From assembly GCA_947561715.1 (NCBI GenBank), contig OX387203.1, positions 7,068,001-7,132,000 of the forward strand: a stretch of 64,000 nt of DNA. The letters are read 5' to 3'. Positions 1 through 13,298 of this stretch are shown one piece after another. The notes under the pieces were generated by a model. The model had not been told where the DNA came from. It was given only the letters and a program-made list of their open reading frames with translations, and did not search any database. Each line of letters starts with the position of its first letter. Positions within the stretch are counted from its first letter, which is position 1. This DNA comes from Ascidia mentula. Taxonomy: Eukaryota; Chordata; Ascidiacea; Phlebobranchia; Ascidiidae. The position numbers were made by a program, and so were the translations under genes.

Positions 1-1765
1 TGTGGCTTGTGTCGTGCTGATAATATAGTACACACTTAATATAGAACATGTACTTTTTATTAGCTGAACATTGCACAAGTGTTGCCTTACCAGCGTATCA
101 GCAGAATTCCTCGAGACAATGGCAAGTTTTATATGCTATGAAATATGCGCAAGCGTTTTCTTTGCATTTATCTTAGCTCACAGCGTTCTGAGGCTAGACT
201 GAAAAAATTTTTACAATTCAATTCATTTTATTTTCATGAACGTCAGCGAAAAATCAGTACAACTTGCGGTGGACAATTTGGACGTACACGGTGACAAGGG
301 ACTGTCAAAGAAAATTAAATGATCAAAAATGCTGTTCTTTGCTACTATTTTGGGCCAGCTTAATACAACAGCTATACAAATATCAATGCCACCATTTACC
401 TGGTCACAAATCATACCTAATGTGATAATACATTAAAATATAACCTGAGTTATAGTTTATATTCCAGTTCTGTATGTGAAGTAGTTTTTTCAGTTCTGTA
501 GGAAAGGTATTGATATTAATATTTAAATTTTGCTGTTTTTACAGCAGTAAATCAATAAAATTTATTATATCAGCATTTTTTTACTTGCTTTCATTGAACT
601 AACATCTTCACCCTCGGAGAAAACTTTTATACAGCTTTCATGTTTTTGGATCTCTATTGCGCTGCTGAAATGTACGCCGCCATTTTTTTTTGGTCGCCAT
701 TACCCCAGTTTAAGTTGGATTTGCAAAAACACTAATCATGACCTTATGTGGCCACGATTAATAATTTAATTCAGCATACTTGCAGTGTGTAACATAACAA
801 TGGTTTTAGAAGATTTTACACACTTGTAAATTTAATATACCACCTGAAATTATTTTTTAAAGAAAAAGAATTAATTATTAGAAATAAATTATGCAAAATG
901 GCGCAAAACGCATCCAGTCAGGAGACACCGAACCAATCAGGACAATTTACGTAATAATGAAGGATTAGCTGGAATATTCGATTACTCAAAGTCGCCTGTC
1001 CAGAAGTCGAAAATAAAGTTGGAGGAAGGACGTGTTTGTCCTGGTAAAGGTGCTGGAAGTAAGTTTTTGGCTGTTTTCGTAATGTTAAGTTAGATTTTTC
1101 ATTGAAATATGATAAATATTGATGACAGTTAGTTGCATGTACGATTTAAGCATGATTTTGTGCAGCTGTGTCAAACTTTAGCTTTGGCTCGATGTTAAAA
1201 TGCGGTCGGATGTAGATTTTTTTAAATTTTTACGATAATTTTATGCTAAGTGTATGCAGTAACACTACATTAAGGTACCGAATTGAATATAACGTCGATT
1301 TATGTAGATATATGTCGGTACCAGCAGCAGGCTGATGAAGTTTGTGTCTCGAATCGCATCAAATGGAGAAAAAGGACGTTCCACGCATCGAACGTTAGCT
1401 TAACCAAAGTTTCAGTGCAACAGTGTTAACATCAACTATTATTATACGAGGTGGGTTTTGTTTTAATGATATTTAGCGAATACCATGTCCTTCCATGCAA
1501 ATATTATGATGTAAAATGTGAAATATAAACATAAGTAGCTGTTTTTAGGAAATCATTTCACACTACCTGCTTGCTAATGTGTACATTGTCATGCTATTTA
1601 GGACTAATTTGCGCTTCTTACTACATATTTCAGAATGGTTGCATGAGTTTTGCAAAATGGGCATGAACTTTTGCTTGGTTGGTTGCATTACCGAAATTAA
1701 ACAAATTTTTAGCAGCCGATAACAATAAGGGCTAAATTCTTTGCATAACGTGTAAGAAAATGTGT
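1..1765. other. Region without a confident gene
   Basis: No gene could be assembled here. Short open frames are not supported by homology or splice phase. One exon-like stretch ends near 1051 in a good donor (CTGGAA then GTAAGT). It has a charged open frame reading IFDYSKSPVQKSKIKLEEGR, but I found no start codon in that frame and no partner exon. The segment is AT-rich. Confidence 0.4.
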
Positions 1766-2053
1766 AATTCACGTGCAGTGCGTCCAATCCTGCTCCGCCG
1801 CGCTCGCATGCATGCTTTGTTTTATTTTGTGTTATGCGTTGTCTTGAGCAAGTACCCGGTGTAATATCGGTAACTGGTTGAAACCGGTTTCATCCGGTTA
1901 CCATTCCATGCTCTTTGCGCCTTTCCTCCTTCTCATTACGTCCCCCGGTACTTGTCACTACAACGTTTGCTGCTGCTGCTTTTTATTTGCGAGGGCAGTG
2001 CACGGTCCTCGCCTGCTTTCTGCGTCAGGATTGGACATAACACAACGTGAATG
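1766..2053. mobile_element. MITE copy 1 (DNA-transposon-derived)
   Basis: This is a roughly 285-bp element whose ends are inverted repeats: ATTCACGTG..GTCCAATCCTG at the left and CAGGATTGGAC..CACGTGAAT-like sequence at the right. A nearly identical direct copy lies at 9349-9633. The interior has no coding capacity, so it is a non-autonomous miniature element. A strong inner palindrome (1869-1902) contains the perfect 14-bp core TGAAACCGGTTTCA. I could not fix the target-site duplication, so the superfamily is open. Confidence 0.75.
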
Positions 2054-3080
2054 ATACGCACAAAAAAACGCTTTGGCATTAAAGCACCACCAATTACAGT
2101 ATAAATATCAAACGTGAAATTTTGAAATGGTTGGCTTGAGCCATTTGTAGCAAGACATTGTAGTAAGTGATAACTGGGCGAAAATGCTTAGAAATGATTG
2201 TATTAATATTATACGAAGATCAGAGGTAATGCAACCATTCAGCTACGTTTTAAGCCTATTATATTTAGAATTTGGATGTACTTTAACATAATGTGTTTGT
2301 AACGTGTAACGCCTGAAAAAATTTTGAAACGCCACATACATCAGATAATACCATAATGTTAATACAAATTTAATTACAATTTAGCAATACACGTGTAGTT
2401 GTAATACAATGTTCTTTAATTGCTTGTTTTTCTGCATGTGACAATCGGTCGGGAGTCCTCTAATCCGTACACCACCGAAGCGAAATCCACATGTATCAAC
2501 AGATGTACCCTCACGCCTCTTCGTCAAACAAGGTATATACTTAAGGGTCTTGTCGTGGTTGTAACTATCCTTACCGCGGCCCTGGTTGGTTATGCTACAG
2601 CAGTAAATGCCTAAAAGACAATTCACGAACACCTTATACTTGTAATTATTACTTTTTCTGTGCCCAGTATCAACAGGATTGTCTAACAGTTTAACCTCAG
2701 GTTTGCCAACTCTGCCCTGAAATGGAGTTGAACATTCCCGATATTCAAGAATGATGTGTGGTTGAGAGGACACTGCTAGCAAGAACAGTCATGATTACTA
2801 TGAGGTAACAATGTAAGCTAATACTTTGCCAAATTTGTGTTCTTTCTGGGTGCAGTTGTTGTTACTGTAACATATGCTTTGTGCAATAACTCTAGATCGC
2901 CGTCGCAGCAAATAGCTCCTCTCCATAGGTCGCCCCCGTGCTCCACGACAAATTCAACCACGGTGTACATACCATGCGGTAATAACTGTGTTCTCGTTGA
3001 CTGACCAATAGTATCTGTACATTTTGTACGGCGACGTTTATTTTTATGTGTAGTTTATTAATTCGAAACTTTTGCAGGTT
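2054..3080. other. Intergenic sequence
   Basis: The two overlapping open frames near 2381-2782 are on opposite strands of the same sequence. They show no recognisable domain or consistent splice sites. I see no gene, RNA or element that I can support. Confidence 0.35.
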
Positions 3081-6000
3081 TTCGAATTAAGGCATCGGTT
3101 TGAACAGCGGTAGAAACTCCCAACAGATTTACCTTTGCTGGTAAACGAATGACGTCATTCCAACATATAAAGCTATAAACGTGAAAGGCATCATTGAAAG
3201 GTAATAATAAGGTTACTTGCGTTTTCTCAGCACTTAAACCGTTACGTATATATAAGCAAAATATTTTCACTCGCGCATTATTGACGGCTCTTATATGCTC
3301 AGTTAGTACCAGACTGCTTAGGCCCAAAATGCAACAAATTATGCATAAAAAAGCAGTTAATGCCAAAATAATATCACTTGTTGTCATCACGTAGTGTTTA
3401 GGGCCAATGCAACGCCCATCTGCGCCCGTTACAATATATTACAAAACAAAATGGCCGACTTGTCACCCACGTCACGCACCAATGCCTACATCATACAGCA
3501 CATAACCATGTATTTTATTGGAGTTTTTCAGATGTCGTACACACAGCGTGGTGTTGTTCATGTACGTTGCGTAGACTTCTCAGGAAGTTGGAGTCATTTT
3601 ATGCCAAGGAGCGAGGTAACTTATAGTTCGTTGCCTAACCTGTTGTTCAATGTTTAAATTTTTTCTTCAATGTTTTAAAGTTTTGGTTGATGTGGCGTTG
3701 AAAACACTTACAATTTTTAAGCAGATGCAGAGACTTATTGCAGAGAGACGAAAGACGGATGTGACGTAAAAAACAACATGGAACATCACGTATAAGGTGT
3801 GGATTGTTTGTTAGTAATTTAGCATTTAATTTTTAGGTTTTTTAAAACACTTCAAGCTTGTTTCATAACAAGAGAATACATCATTGCCTAATTTTCTGTT
3901 TAATCCTGTGGCTGGCATATCGTAGGGTTGGCTTATCAAATCGTTTTGGTTGGTGCCGTTCAGCTTACTTCAATCACTACATTTAAGAATTTTTGAAACT
4001 TTGCAGGTAAAACGGGGTCGACCCATTGCCACATACGCAATATTACAGCTGCCGGTTATTCAGTGACGTCATAAATTGCCACCGCTAGTAAACGAGTGAC
4101 GTCATGTCAACATGTGAAGTCGTGACAAGGAAAGGTGAAATGCACCACTGAAAGGTAATGAGGAGGTTACATGCATTTCGCAACACTTGACCTTTATGTA
4201 TTTATAAGCAACATATTATCACCCGCGAATAATTTGGCTACGGAATTGTATGCCAAGTTAATACTTACACTGCTTAGCCCGAACTCAGTTTGCAAACATT
4301 CATGTACAAAGAAAAGCAAATAATGCCTGAATAAAAATCCCTGTTTTCACCACGCAGTCTTTGGGGCCAATGCAGCCCCATCTGCGCCCGTTACAAAATA
4401 TCACAAAACAAAATGGCTGACTTAAAAACCCACGTCACGCACCCATGCTCACATCACACAACACATGACCACGTATTTTATTGAATCCATAGCCTGGATA
4501 CTAAACACGGGAGTTTTTCAGATGTCGCGAAGACTGCGTGGTGTTTTGTACGTATGTTGCACAGACTCTTTTATAAACCCAATGAGCGAGGTAACGTATG
4601 TTTGTTTTGCAAAACCGTTTGTTCAATGTTTAAATTACAAATTAGTTTAAGTCAATTAAAAGCTTTTCCGTCAATTGGTTGATAAACCGTTGAAAAGATG
4701 TCACAATTTTTTAGCAGAAGCAGTCGAGCAGCGGCACAAATCAATAATGTCGGAAACCTCACCTGACTTCTTTCAGAGAGACAGAGCGACTGATGTGACG
4801 TAGAAAACAAGAGAACACCAGGTAGAAAAGTTTAGATTGTTTATTAGTAGTTAGGTTTTTAACTTTTTGGTTTCACAAAACGATCAAAGCTTGTTTCCTA
4901 GCATAAGCATAGTTCATTGCTTGATATCCTATTTATTCTTGTTGTTGTTGGTGGTATGTGGTAGGGTTCACGTATCAAATCGTGGTTTTTGGAAATTGCC
5001 GTCTCAAGCAGTAACCTTGTCAGCTTAATGTTCAATATTTTTTTAAATTTCTGCAGGTAACACTGGGTCGACCCAATGCCACATACGTTATACTTCTGCT
5101 AGAGCTGCCGACTAATCAGTGACGTCATAGCATATACCATCGCTATTGAAAGAGTGACGTCATATCAACATATGGAAGCAGGTTGTAAGCAACACATTCT
5201 CACCCTCACGCACAATTATCTATGTACTCGCATGTTAAGCTATTACTAGACGGCTTGGCCCTAATTTAGTTTGGAAAATAAATGCATAAGAGCAGTTAAT
5301 GCCAGAACAATATCCATTGTTTTCATCACTAGGTGCTTAGGTGCCAATGCAACCCCATTTGCACCAGTTACAAAATGTCACATTTTATTCAGTGACGTCA
5401 TAACTTACCTCAGAGTGAACGAGTGACGTCATATCAACATATGAAGCCTGGCATAGAAAGGTGAAATGCACCATTGAAAGGTAATGATGAGCTTACATAC
5501 ATTCACAACACTTAACCTTATGTATTTACAAGCAACATGTTTTAACCCGCGTATAATTGGCGATGGACCCGTCAATACTTACACTGCTTAACCCGAACTC
5601 AGTTTACAAACATAAATGTATAAACAAAAGCAAATAATGCCAGAATAATATCCCTTGTTTTCATCACGTAGTGTTTGGACCAATGCAACGCCCATTTGCA
5701 CCCATTACAAAATGGCCGACTTGTCACCCTCGTCACGCACCAATGCCCACGTCATACAACACATACCCACGTATTTTATTGAATCCATAGCCTGGATGCT
5801 GGACACCGGAGATTCAGATGTCGTGGACACGGCGTGGTGTTGTTCACATACGTTAAACAGACTCTCCAGGAAATTGAGTTTTGTGGCAAGGAGCGAGGTA
5901 ACATATATTACTTTTGTTCAATGCTTAAATTATAAAATTGTTTTAAAACCAGTTAAAAGCTTTTATGTGATTTGGTTGATGTGCCGTTAAATAAATTGTA

Positions 6001-6320
6001 AAATTTTTGACCAGATACAGTCGTAAAGCAGCACCAGTCAATGGCGGAAACAACACCTGACTCTCTGCAGAGGGACGGCAGAAGAGAACGTCATATTCAA
6101 ATGTATGGATATTTTGAAGTTACAAATTACTTAAAACATGAACGTACATCTTTGCTCAATATCATGTACAATCTTATGGCTGACATTTCGTAAGGTCGTG
6201 TTTAGATCGTGCCCTCCCAAGTTATGGCCTTTCAGCTCAATTGCACCTATTTTTGAAACAGTTGCGGGTAACACCCAGCTACCGATTAGTCAGTGATGTC
6301 ATAACAAAGAAGCAGTGACG
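3080..6320 (+). repeat. Tandem array of ~970-bp units with exon-like segments
   Basis: Three to four diverged copies of a unit are present. Landmarks such as the GGCCAATGCAACGCCCAT-like block recur near 3400, 4368, 5340 and 5675, giving spacings of about 970, 970 and 335 bp, so the last unit is truncated. Most units carry several TGACGTCA-like (CRE) palindromes. Two units contain an in-phase exon-like segment, CAG then ATGTCG...AGCGAG then GTAAC (3532-3615, 28 codons, and 4522-4590, 23 codons). A second segment with the shared residues GRP-x-ATY follows near 4007 and 5057. The corresponding segment of the last unit (about 5818) has an in-frame stop. These may be duplicated exons of the gene ending at 7802, but that link is inference. 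Confidence 0.6.
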
Positions 6321-6615
6321 TGCGCTGGTGAAATACATCCCACAGTTATTATTTTGGGAGTGTTTCCACAACACTTCTTGTATATACATTTATTAAGCAA
6401 ACTTTTTTTTGGTCTTTTTAAAATGTGTGTATTGCAAGTATTTCCCAAGCCTCAAACACCAATATATCCTGAGTGTATGCAAAAATTTGGTAACACATAC
6501 GTATATGCGGATGATCAACATACCTAATTTACATACAAAAGAATGGGCTGACGAAAGATCAGTGCACGCCCAAATGCACCTGGAATAATGCAACTTGACA
6601 ACAATACACACTTAG

Positions 6616-7802
6616 CCTCGGGTTAAATGGATTTTTGATGTTAGGAGCTATAATGTGGGCATTAAATACAGCTCGTCCAAGAATGGTAAACGTCCACCTG
6701 ACAAGATATTTTCCAGAAGTCTAACAGAAACTACGGTCGATGTGGCTCAAACACTCGATATGTGAACGGTAACCTTGTTTGTCAAGTTTTTTTTAAGTTT
6801 AAACGAAAAAAGAAAAAGGGCAATGGTGCAAATAATTTAACACTGTTATGTTGTCAAAACAGTTGGCTAATGGGAAGAATTCCAATGACTAGATTAACAA
6901 ACATTCGATTCCAACTACCAGAACGAGTGACAGTGCTTACAATGCTATCGCATATTGACTTGAAAAGAGTACAGGTGTGTGTTTCATAGCACCGCACAAT
7001 GTGGAGTATTGATATTTTAGTTACTGTCTCGTGGCTGGCATATCTTATGCTGTTTAAATTTTTTTATTCGCATTCAGACCATTTCACGTTTTGCATTTTT
7101 TATGAATGGTTGCATGATTGCAGGATATCGCATGTTCAAACCAATGGGAGATCCACTGTACATCAGTCATGGTTGCCAGTGTACAAGTGACTTGAAATTA
7201 CCACGACGCAGCGGCGCAAATTCAATGGATCTTAAGTTTGTTCTCTGCTTTTGAGAAGTACGCACTATTAATTTTTGTTGTTTAACCATAACTTTACAAA
7301 CCAGCTGTTATTGTAAAATCACAACTTAAGCTGAATTGTCAAATAAAATGCCCAATCCCACATTCGGTTTGCAGAATGAAGAAAAGTCCTCGTTTGAACC
7401 ACTTCTCGCATCGGCACAACTTGAGACAATAATATGGAAGAATTTTACATTAGATTCAAAGGTATGTAACAGTAAATTTCTAATGCAAATCCTAGGCTTT
7501 TTGCACATTACATTTACCCACAATGTAAATATCACACCTAAAAAGTGTTTTGTACAAATACGTGTAGTGTTGGAAGTGCGTGTTGTCTTTCAGTGCATAG
7601 ATAATATAATTATTTACATTGCAATCACGAGTTGTTTGATTGCAAGTTATAGTAGATCCTACTTTCGATGACACAACAAACAAACCGACCAATTGAATGG
7701 ACTGATGTTGGCTGCTCGATGGGAGTTTCCCCAAATATACGAAACCCGATTGGACCTCCAAATAACCCTCCAGGTCCAACTACCACAATGAAGTACAAAT
7801 GA
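6616..7802 (+). CDS. 3' end of an unrecognised five-exon gene
   Basis: Five segments bounded by AG...GT join without breaking frame: 6616-6761, 6863-6974, 7124-7186, 7375-7461 and 7656-7802, the last ending in TGA. Phases close exactly (48 codons+2, 1+37 codons, 21, 29, and 48 plus stop), giving a 184-residue C-terminal part. The translated pieces include WIFDVRSYNVGIKYSSSKNG, LTNIRFQLPERVTVLTMLSH and a proline-rich tail, IRNPIGPPNNPPGP. I do not recognise a family and see no membrane segment or signal peptide. The 5' exons must lie upstream, perhaps in the tandem array. The donors of exons 1 (GTGAAC) and 3 (GTGACT) are weak, which is the main doubt. No function is proposed. Confidence 0.5.
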
Positions 7803-9348
7803 CAGTAGTGTTAGCTAAGTAGGATAAATAAAATGTATTGCTACTTCGAAGCAAGCATGTATATATGTATATTTCTGCAGTTGCGATCAACAGAAGCATT
7901 GTAACGCATAAAGCTAAAAACATAGATTGCACTTTTCGCAATATAAGTCACTTTGTATTGATAGTATAACCGTTAGGTTTATGGTTAACGTTTTAATCAT
8001 GTTTATACAGTAAACAGTATCATGTACAAGTATTTGCGGATATTGCAGGGACACATCCAGCGCCAGCTATTAGTGAATAAATGATCTTATTTATTCACGA
8101 CGCTATGTCATGAAGATCCGAAATCTTATCTTCTACGGATGATTTGATGCAAGGTGGTGAGATATTTCGCAACCAACAAAATGTCTGTTTAATTGCGTGT
8201 ATAGCCACCCTACATCCTTGCAACTTTTTTATGAATAAAAATGTATGACTTGATCTTTTTTCGTTCCACTTGACGTGACGTCAGCGATCGGTTTATGCAG
8301 GTACAACATGACGAATGGTCATGACAGGTGGAAGCGATCACGGCCACACACCTTGACCTGTCACACTCTTCAAAACAAGGTGTGTTTTATTTGCTTGTAA
8401 TAATTTGAGTGTGACACCGCTATCAAATAAGCGTTAAATAAATAGATACGCAATAACAACACTTAATGTTGAAGGATACAAAAATCTTATTATGTTTAAC
8501 TTCAGCTTAAAAAGCATGGCTGTTGCGGGGACATTTAAGACAAGAGAAGTTCACGGATCTCTCTACAACGGCTTAAACCAAAGGTCCAGAAATTGAAAGG
8601 TTAGCGCAGCTTTTAAACATATAATAAAACATGAACGCGTGCTACTTGTTTGTCATAAAGTTAACCATGTGGTGGCGCACATGGGTTGGTTTCACCGCTT
8701 GTTTTGGAATGGCCGGTCGTATAAAAGATAGCCTCAAATTTGCAATAAATCCACCGACTATAAATATTTGCTGTAAACCAGAGTCTTAAACTATCTTGAA
8801 AGTGTTAGTAAACTGCTAATAACCTTATAAATCAATGAGCAGATTGATTTTGTCATACTGTAACCTATTAAGTAATCCCTACTCTTGGCTGGTTTAAAGT
8901 GTTTACTAACCCGATGGCATATTGTTTACGAAAACCGGATGTTTTTAGATTAGCGGGAGTTTTCCATTACTGTACAAAACACTATTCCAATGACCACCTC
9001 AGCAAGGTACAGAATGCAGCTCTTTGCTGCAACGCCAAAATTGAGTGTGGAGTACTTAAGATTGTACGACGTAAATGTTTATTACCGCATATTTTCATAG
9101 GTCTTTTCTCCAAACCTCATTCGGTGCAACATATCTACAAACAATAAAGGAAATTGCAGTAGCCTCGTGGAGAACAAGAAGACTTCCTTCCACAAGTCGA
9201 CATGATGCAAAAATATTCATAGGGTCAAACTGTTCCTAAGCGTAACTGTAAAAAGTTTCTTATTAAAAAACTACGTTTCAAGCAATATTATCATTAATTC
9301 AAATTATCCAATTATTTGAAAAAAGTTGTGCAAAATGGGAATTTGTAC
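7803..9348. other. Intergenic sequence with isolated exon-like pieces
   Basis: No gene is assembled here. One open stretch at about 8912-9006 ends in a plausible donor (CAGCAAG then GTACAG), but no phase-compatible partner was found. A GACGTGACGTCA motif near 8272-8282 is CRE-like. The rest is AT-rich and without visible structure. Confidence 0.3.
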
Positions 9349-9633
9349 ATCACGTGAAAATGTGTCCAATCCTGCTCCGCCGCGCTCGCTCGCATGCATG
9401 CTTTATTTTATGTTATGCGTTGTCTTGATCAAGTACCCGGTGTAATATCGGTAACTGGTTGAAACCGGTTTCATCCGGTTACCATTCCATGCTCTCTGCG
9501 CCTTTTCCTTCTCACTACATCCCCCGGTACTTGTCACTACAACGTTTGCTGCTGCTGCTTTTTATTTTGCGAGGACAGTGCACGGTCCCCGCCTGCTTTC
9601 TGCGTCAGGATTGGACATAACACAACGTGAATG
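9349..9633. mobile_element. MITE copy 2, near-identical to 1766-2053
   Basis: This is the second copy, in direct orientation, of the element at 1766-2053. It has the same terminal TGTCCAATCCTG and CAGGATTGGACA inverted repeats, the same internal TGAAACCGGTTTCA palindrome and only scattered substitutions. Near-identity of copies 7.6 kb apart suggests recent activity or a recent local duplication. Confidence 0.75.
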
Positions 9634-10139
9634 ATACGTAGCCCGTAAATTTATTTGGCCATGAACATTTACTATTTCTATATCGCATAAACTTCGTATT
9701 GAGCGCCTTTTTTGTACAGTCCGACGTATTTTTATTTGAGATAGTCATGCCGGATGTAGCATAATATTTGTATTGCAAATGAGAGCGTCAATTAATGTAA
9801 CAAATGCTCCAGCATAATTTTTGTCCCCTTAAACAATTCTAAACCCTCAAAATGCTTCTTAATATTATGAACGTATTTTTATGCATATGTCAACGAGTTT
9901 CTTTCACGGCACCACCATCCGTTCAAGTTTGCGTCACCTACTCGCCGAGCCCAACACAATCCAACCTGATATTCCAACAACACAACACCAACAAAGCATT
10001 CATGTAGCTTGAAGTTGGAACTGACCACCCCAAATGCGTACGAAGAGGACATTTCTGTTGGAGTTTGTGCCAAATTTGAAATACGTGTTTTATATTTCAT
10101 TGCAATGCCTAGTTGCTGGAAATGAAGAACCGCTTTAAA

Positions 10140-10830
10140 AGTCGATGAAGAGAACATTAGAAAGGCAATTCGGTGGACTGTTTTGTGTTTATTTGAAATA
10201 TGTGATTTGCCTTGTTTTTGCTGGAGAACATTTAATGAAGACTGTGGCCATTTTGGACTGGCAATGGCCCCGTAAGACAATTCTGTGGACTTTTTTGTGT
10301 TTATTTGAAATATGTGATTTGCCTTGTTTTTGCTGAACATTCAAGAAGACAGGAAGCCATTTTGGACTGGCAATGGCCCCGTGAGACAATTCTGTGGACT
10401 TTTTTGTGTTTATTTGAAGTATGTGATTTGCCTTGTTTTTGCTGGAGAACATTTAAAGAAGACGGCAGCCATTTTGGACTGGCAATGGCCCCGGAAGACA
10501 ATTCTGTGGACTTTTTTGTGTTTATTTGAAATATGTGATTTGCCTTGTTTTTTGCTGGAGAACATTTTAAGAAGACGGTGGCCATTTTGGACTGGCAATG
10601 GCCCCCGGAAGACAATTCTGTGGACTTTTTTGTGTTTATTTGAAATATGTGATTTGCCTTGTTTTTTGCTGGAGAACATTTTAAGAAGACGGTGGCCATT
10701 TTGGGCTTGCAATGGCCCGTAAGACAATTCTGTGGACTTTTTTGTGTTTATTTGAAATATGTGATTTGCCTTGTTTTTGCTGGAGAACATTTATATAAGA
10801 CTGCGGCCATTTTGGCTTGCAAAGAACCGT
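10140..10830. repeat. 112-bp minisatellite, about 6 units
   Basis: Units recur at 109-114 bp. The TTCTGTGGACTTTTTTGTG landmark sits near 10281, 10390, 10502, 10616 and 10728, with a diverged first unit near 10167. The array produces long open frames on both strands, but these are simply the repeat translated. The unit carries no feature of a protein domain. Confidence 0.85.
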
Positions 10831-13298
10831 GTGCTTTGTGTTTTACCTGAAATGTTAGTTTTATATTTTGTTTCTATTCGTGTGATTGTTGTGTTTGTTT
10901 CTTCGCTTGCGTTCTTTCCCGTAGTGATCGACTTGCCAATAACCAGAAGAAAACCAGTCCCTGCAAGTCCGCCATATAATCCGGTAATAATTTTATTGAA
11001 ACACTACTTGCGTGTGGTTAAATAATGTTGTCTTTAGGAGTGAAAATGACGACATGGACATAGTAAGTTGGATGGAAAGTAATGTTGGATGTCGTTATGA
11101 AAGGTTTGGAACCACGTTTTGATGGCCTTTTAACCTACATGTTTCTATGTTTGGAAACCGAAAAGACCATACACTCTTGCTTAAAACTCTGTAATATTTT
11201 TTTAACCAATGCAACCATGCTTTGTGTTAAAAAGCGAATGCAGAAATGTGTTTGTGCTAATATTTGCAGAATAACATAATGTCGCGCTAGCAGCTGCAAA
11301 AGTGATGTCCATCATCTCTCGGATTGTTGTGGATCGCAAGGTATGTGATACTTTTGAATAGTAGGTTCATAAGAAATATCCGTACAAACGCAGATACTAA
11401 CGTATATCATTTGCTTGCAATCTTATCTAAGCTGCCTTGCAAATTGTCTGCAGATGCAGGTTAACACCTGTCCAAACTACGATTCGTGCAAAAAAACAAC
11501 GGAATCCATCCAACTGTAAGCAAGTGCCCTCGCCGCAATGACCACGACGTGTTCGGTAAATATTATCTTTACTAAGGCTCTTGATCCAAAATACCGTCAT
11601 TGCGTAATTACATATGCTTTGCCCTTCCGATGAATAATATTATAAGTATCCAGGTTTCCCTATTGGATGTATAATTGGATGTTTGCAGTGAAGCTCAAAA
11701 CTAGCCGAATTCTTCAAAAACCATTAATTTGGAACGTCGACAAAAATACAAAACTTCACTTTTTTTCATGAGCAGCCACCAGATTCTACAGATCACCTTG
11801 GAGATGCACATCAACACACAACAGCCCTTCAACGTGGATAAGGATGTTTCTCCAGCAACAACGGACGTCACGAACAGCTTCATTTATACGGGTCGTAGGT
11901 CATTGCAGGAGAAAACTGTGCTGGTCGACATTGGGTGCGAATCGTAGGCCTAAATTTCTTCCCATCCTCTTGCATTGAGTGGCCTTGATTCGCCATATAC
12001 AGGTCCAGCGAAGGCAAGGCCCAAGTTGTTAGTTCTTGTGCTACATCTGCAGCAATCGCGCCTAGGTTTACATTACCTTGTAGCACATAACGTAGGCTTA
12101 GGATAGTTAGGGAGGGTACGATTGGGGTTCGCGCGCCACTAGGGTTTACTTAGTTGTCTAGCTAAGGAGTGGCGCGTTGCTAATAAAAAACTTCAGTTAA
12201 ATGTAGGGCTAGAAATACGGTCCCGGCTTGGCCATGGTCTTGCTTCTTGCAGATCTAAATCCCACAGAGTTGGTCACTGTGCAGGTCAGCTTAATAAGCT
12301 CATGTCAGCTGCTACGGCGGGCGGTGAGATTGCTGAAACGTTGACGAGCCCTCCTGCTAACTTGCCCACAACCAAATTCACTCATTATTGCGCAAACTAA
12401 ACTTCTTTCTCTATTAAATTGAACCTTCTGTTATGGGTAGTTAGTACACAGTGCCTTTTGATCTTGATCTTCTCTGATGTTTGCGCATGTTTTAGTTTTA
12501 CGTAGTTTCCTTGTCACTAATATGGCACGATTATGTCGCCCCGTAGTAGCGTTGCTAATATGTCAAAGTAGGATTTGTCGTGGATTTGCGTCTGCATGTA
12601 CATTTACTAACAAAACGGTCAAGGCTGACTCCGTTGGTATGACGTCATGTAGAGGGCAATGTGTGAATGGCCAACATTGGCCAAAAATCTTTCAACAAAC
12701 TTATCTTCATCTTGGATAAGAAATTTGGCACAATGATCTGTTATCAAGAATCTGGCATATTTGCCCTGCAGAAATCTGTGAAAGTCCCTGTGGACTAAGG
12801 CTGCTGCTCAGGTGCAGGTTTATGTCTGGACACACTTTCATACGTGCATTCCCTTAAGCACGTATGAATACTTTTCCCAACCGATTCGCACCTCTTGTTG
12901 ACCGGGCCAGCCTGTAAATACTGTTGTAAGGATTGTTCATCCGTGAACTTTACTTACTTGTGTTTAAGGGTTGGTCAAAGCACGGTAGTCTCGCCTTTTA
13001 TTATTTAGTGAAGTCAGGTGAAGCAGAATAGTCTGTGTGTGTCCTGTTTTCGATTTGTCCGGAAACAGGCTCGCGCAGGGCGTTGGCGACTCCACATTTG
13101 GTGTATTTTGCGCCTAAACTTAATGTGAGGCGAAAGCTGAAGCGGCCGAACAACCAATCGTGTACCTCGTGATCATAGACAAGTCAATCATAAATCGTTT
13201 CGTGTACGGAATAACTAGAGATATCCCAAAAGTCAGGTGACATTATTTAGTAACCCTTCCGACCCAACACAACGATATCATAATGGTAACGATTGCAT
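10831..13298. other. Region without a confident gene
   Basis: Several short open frames exist, for example around 11082-11279 and 11701-11947. None has a recognisable domain or a phase-consistent exon chain. A few splice-like motifs near 10985, 11341 and 11557 could belong to a low-level or non-coding transcript. I see no RNA gene or element that I can support. Confidence 0.3.

Noticed and set aside
9879..10850. Open frames on both strands repeating NKANHIFQINTKKSTEL or ILWTFLCLFEICDLPC
   Set aside because: They are translations of the 112-bp minisatellite, with no start, splice or domain support.
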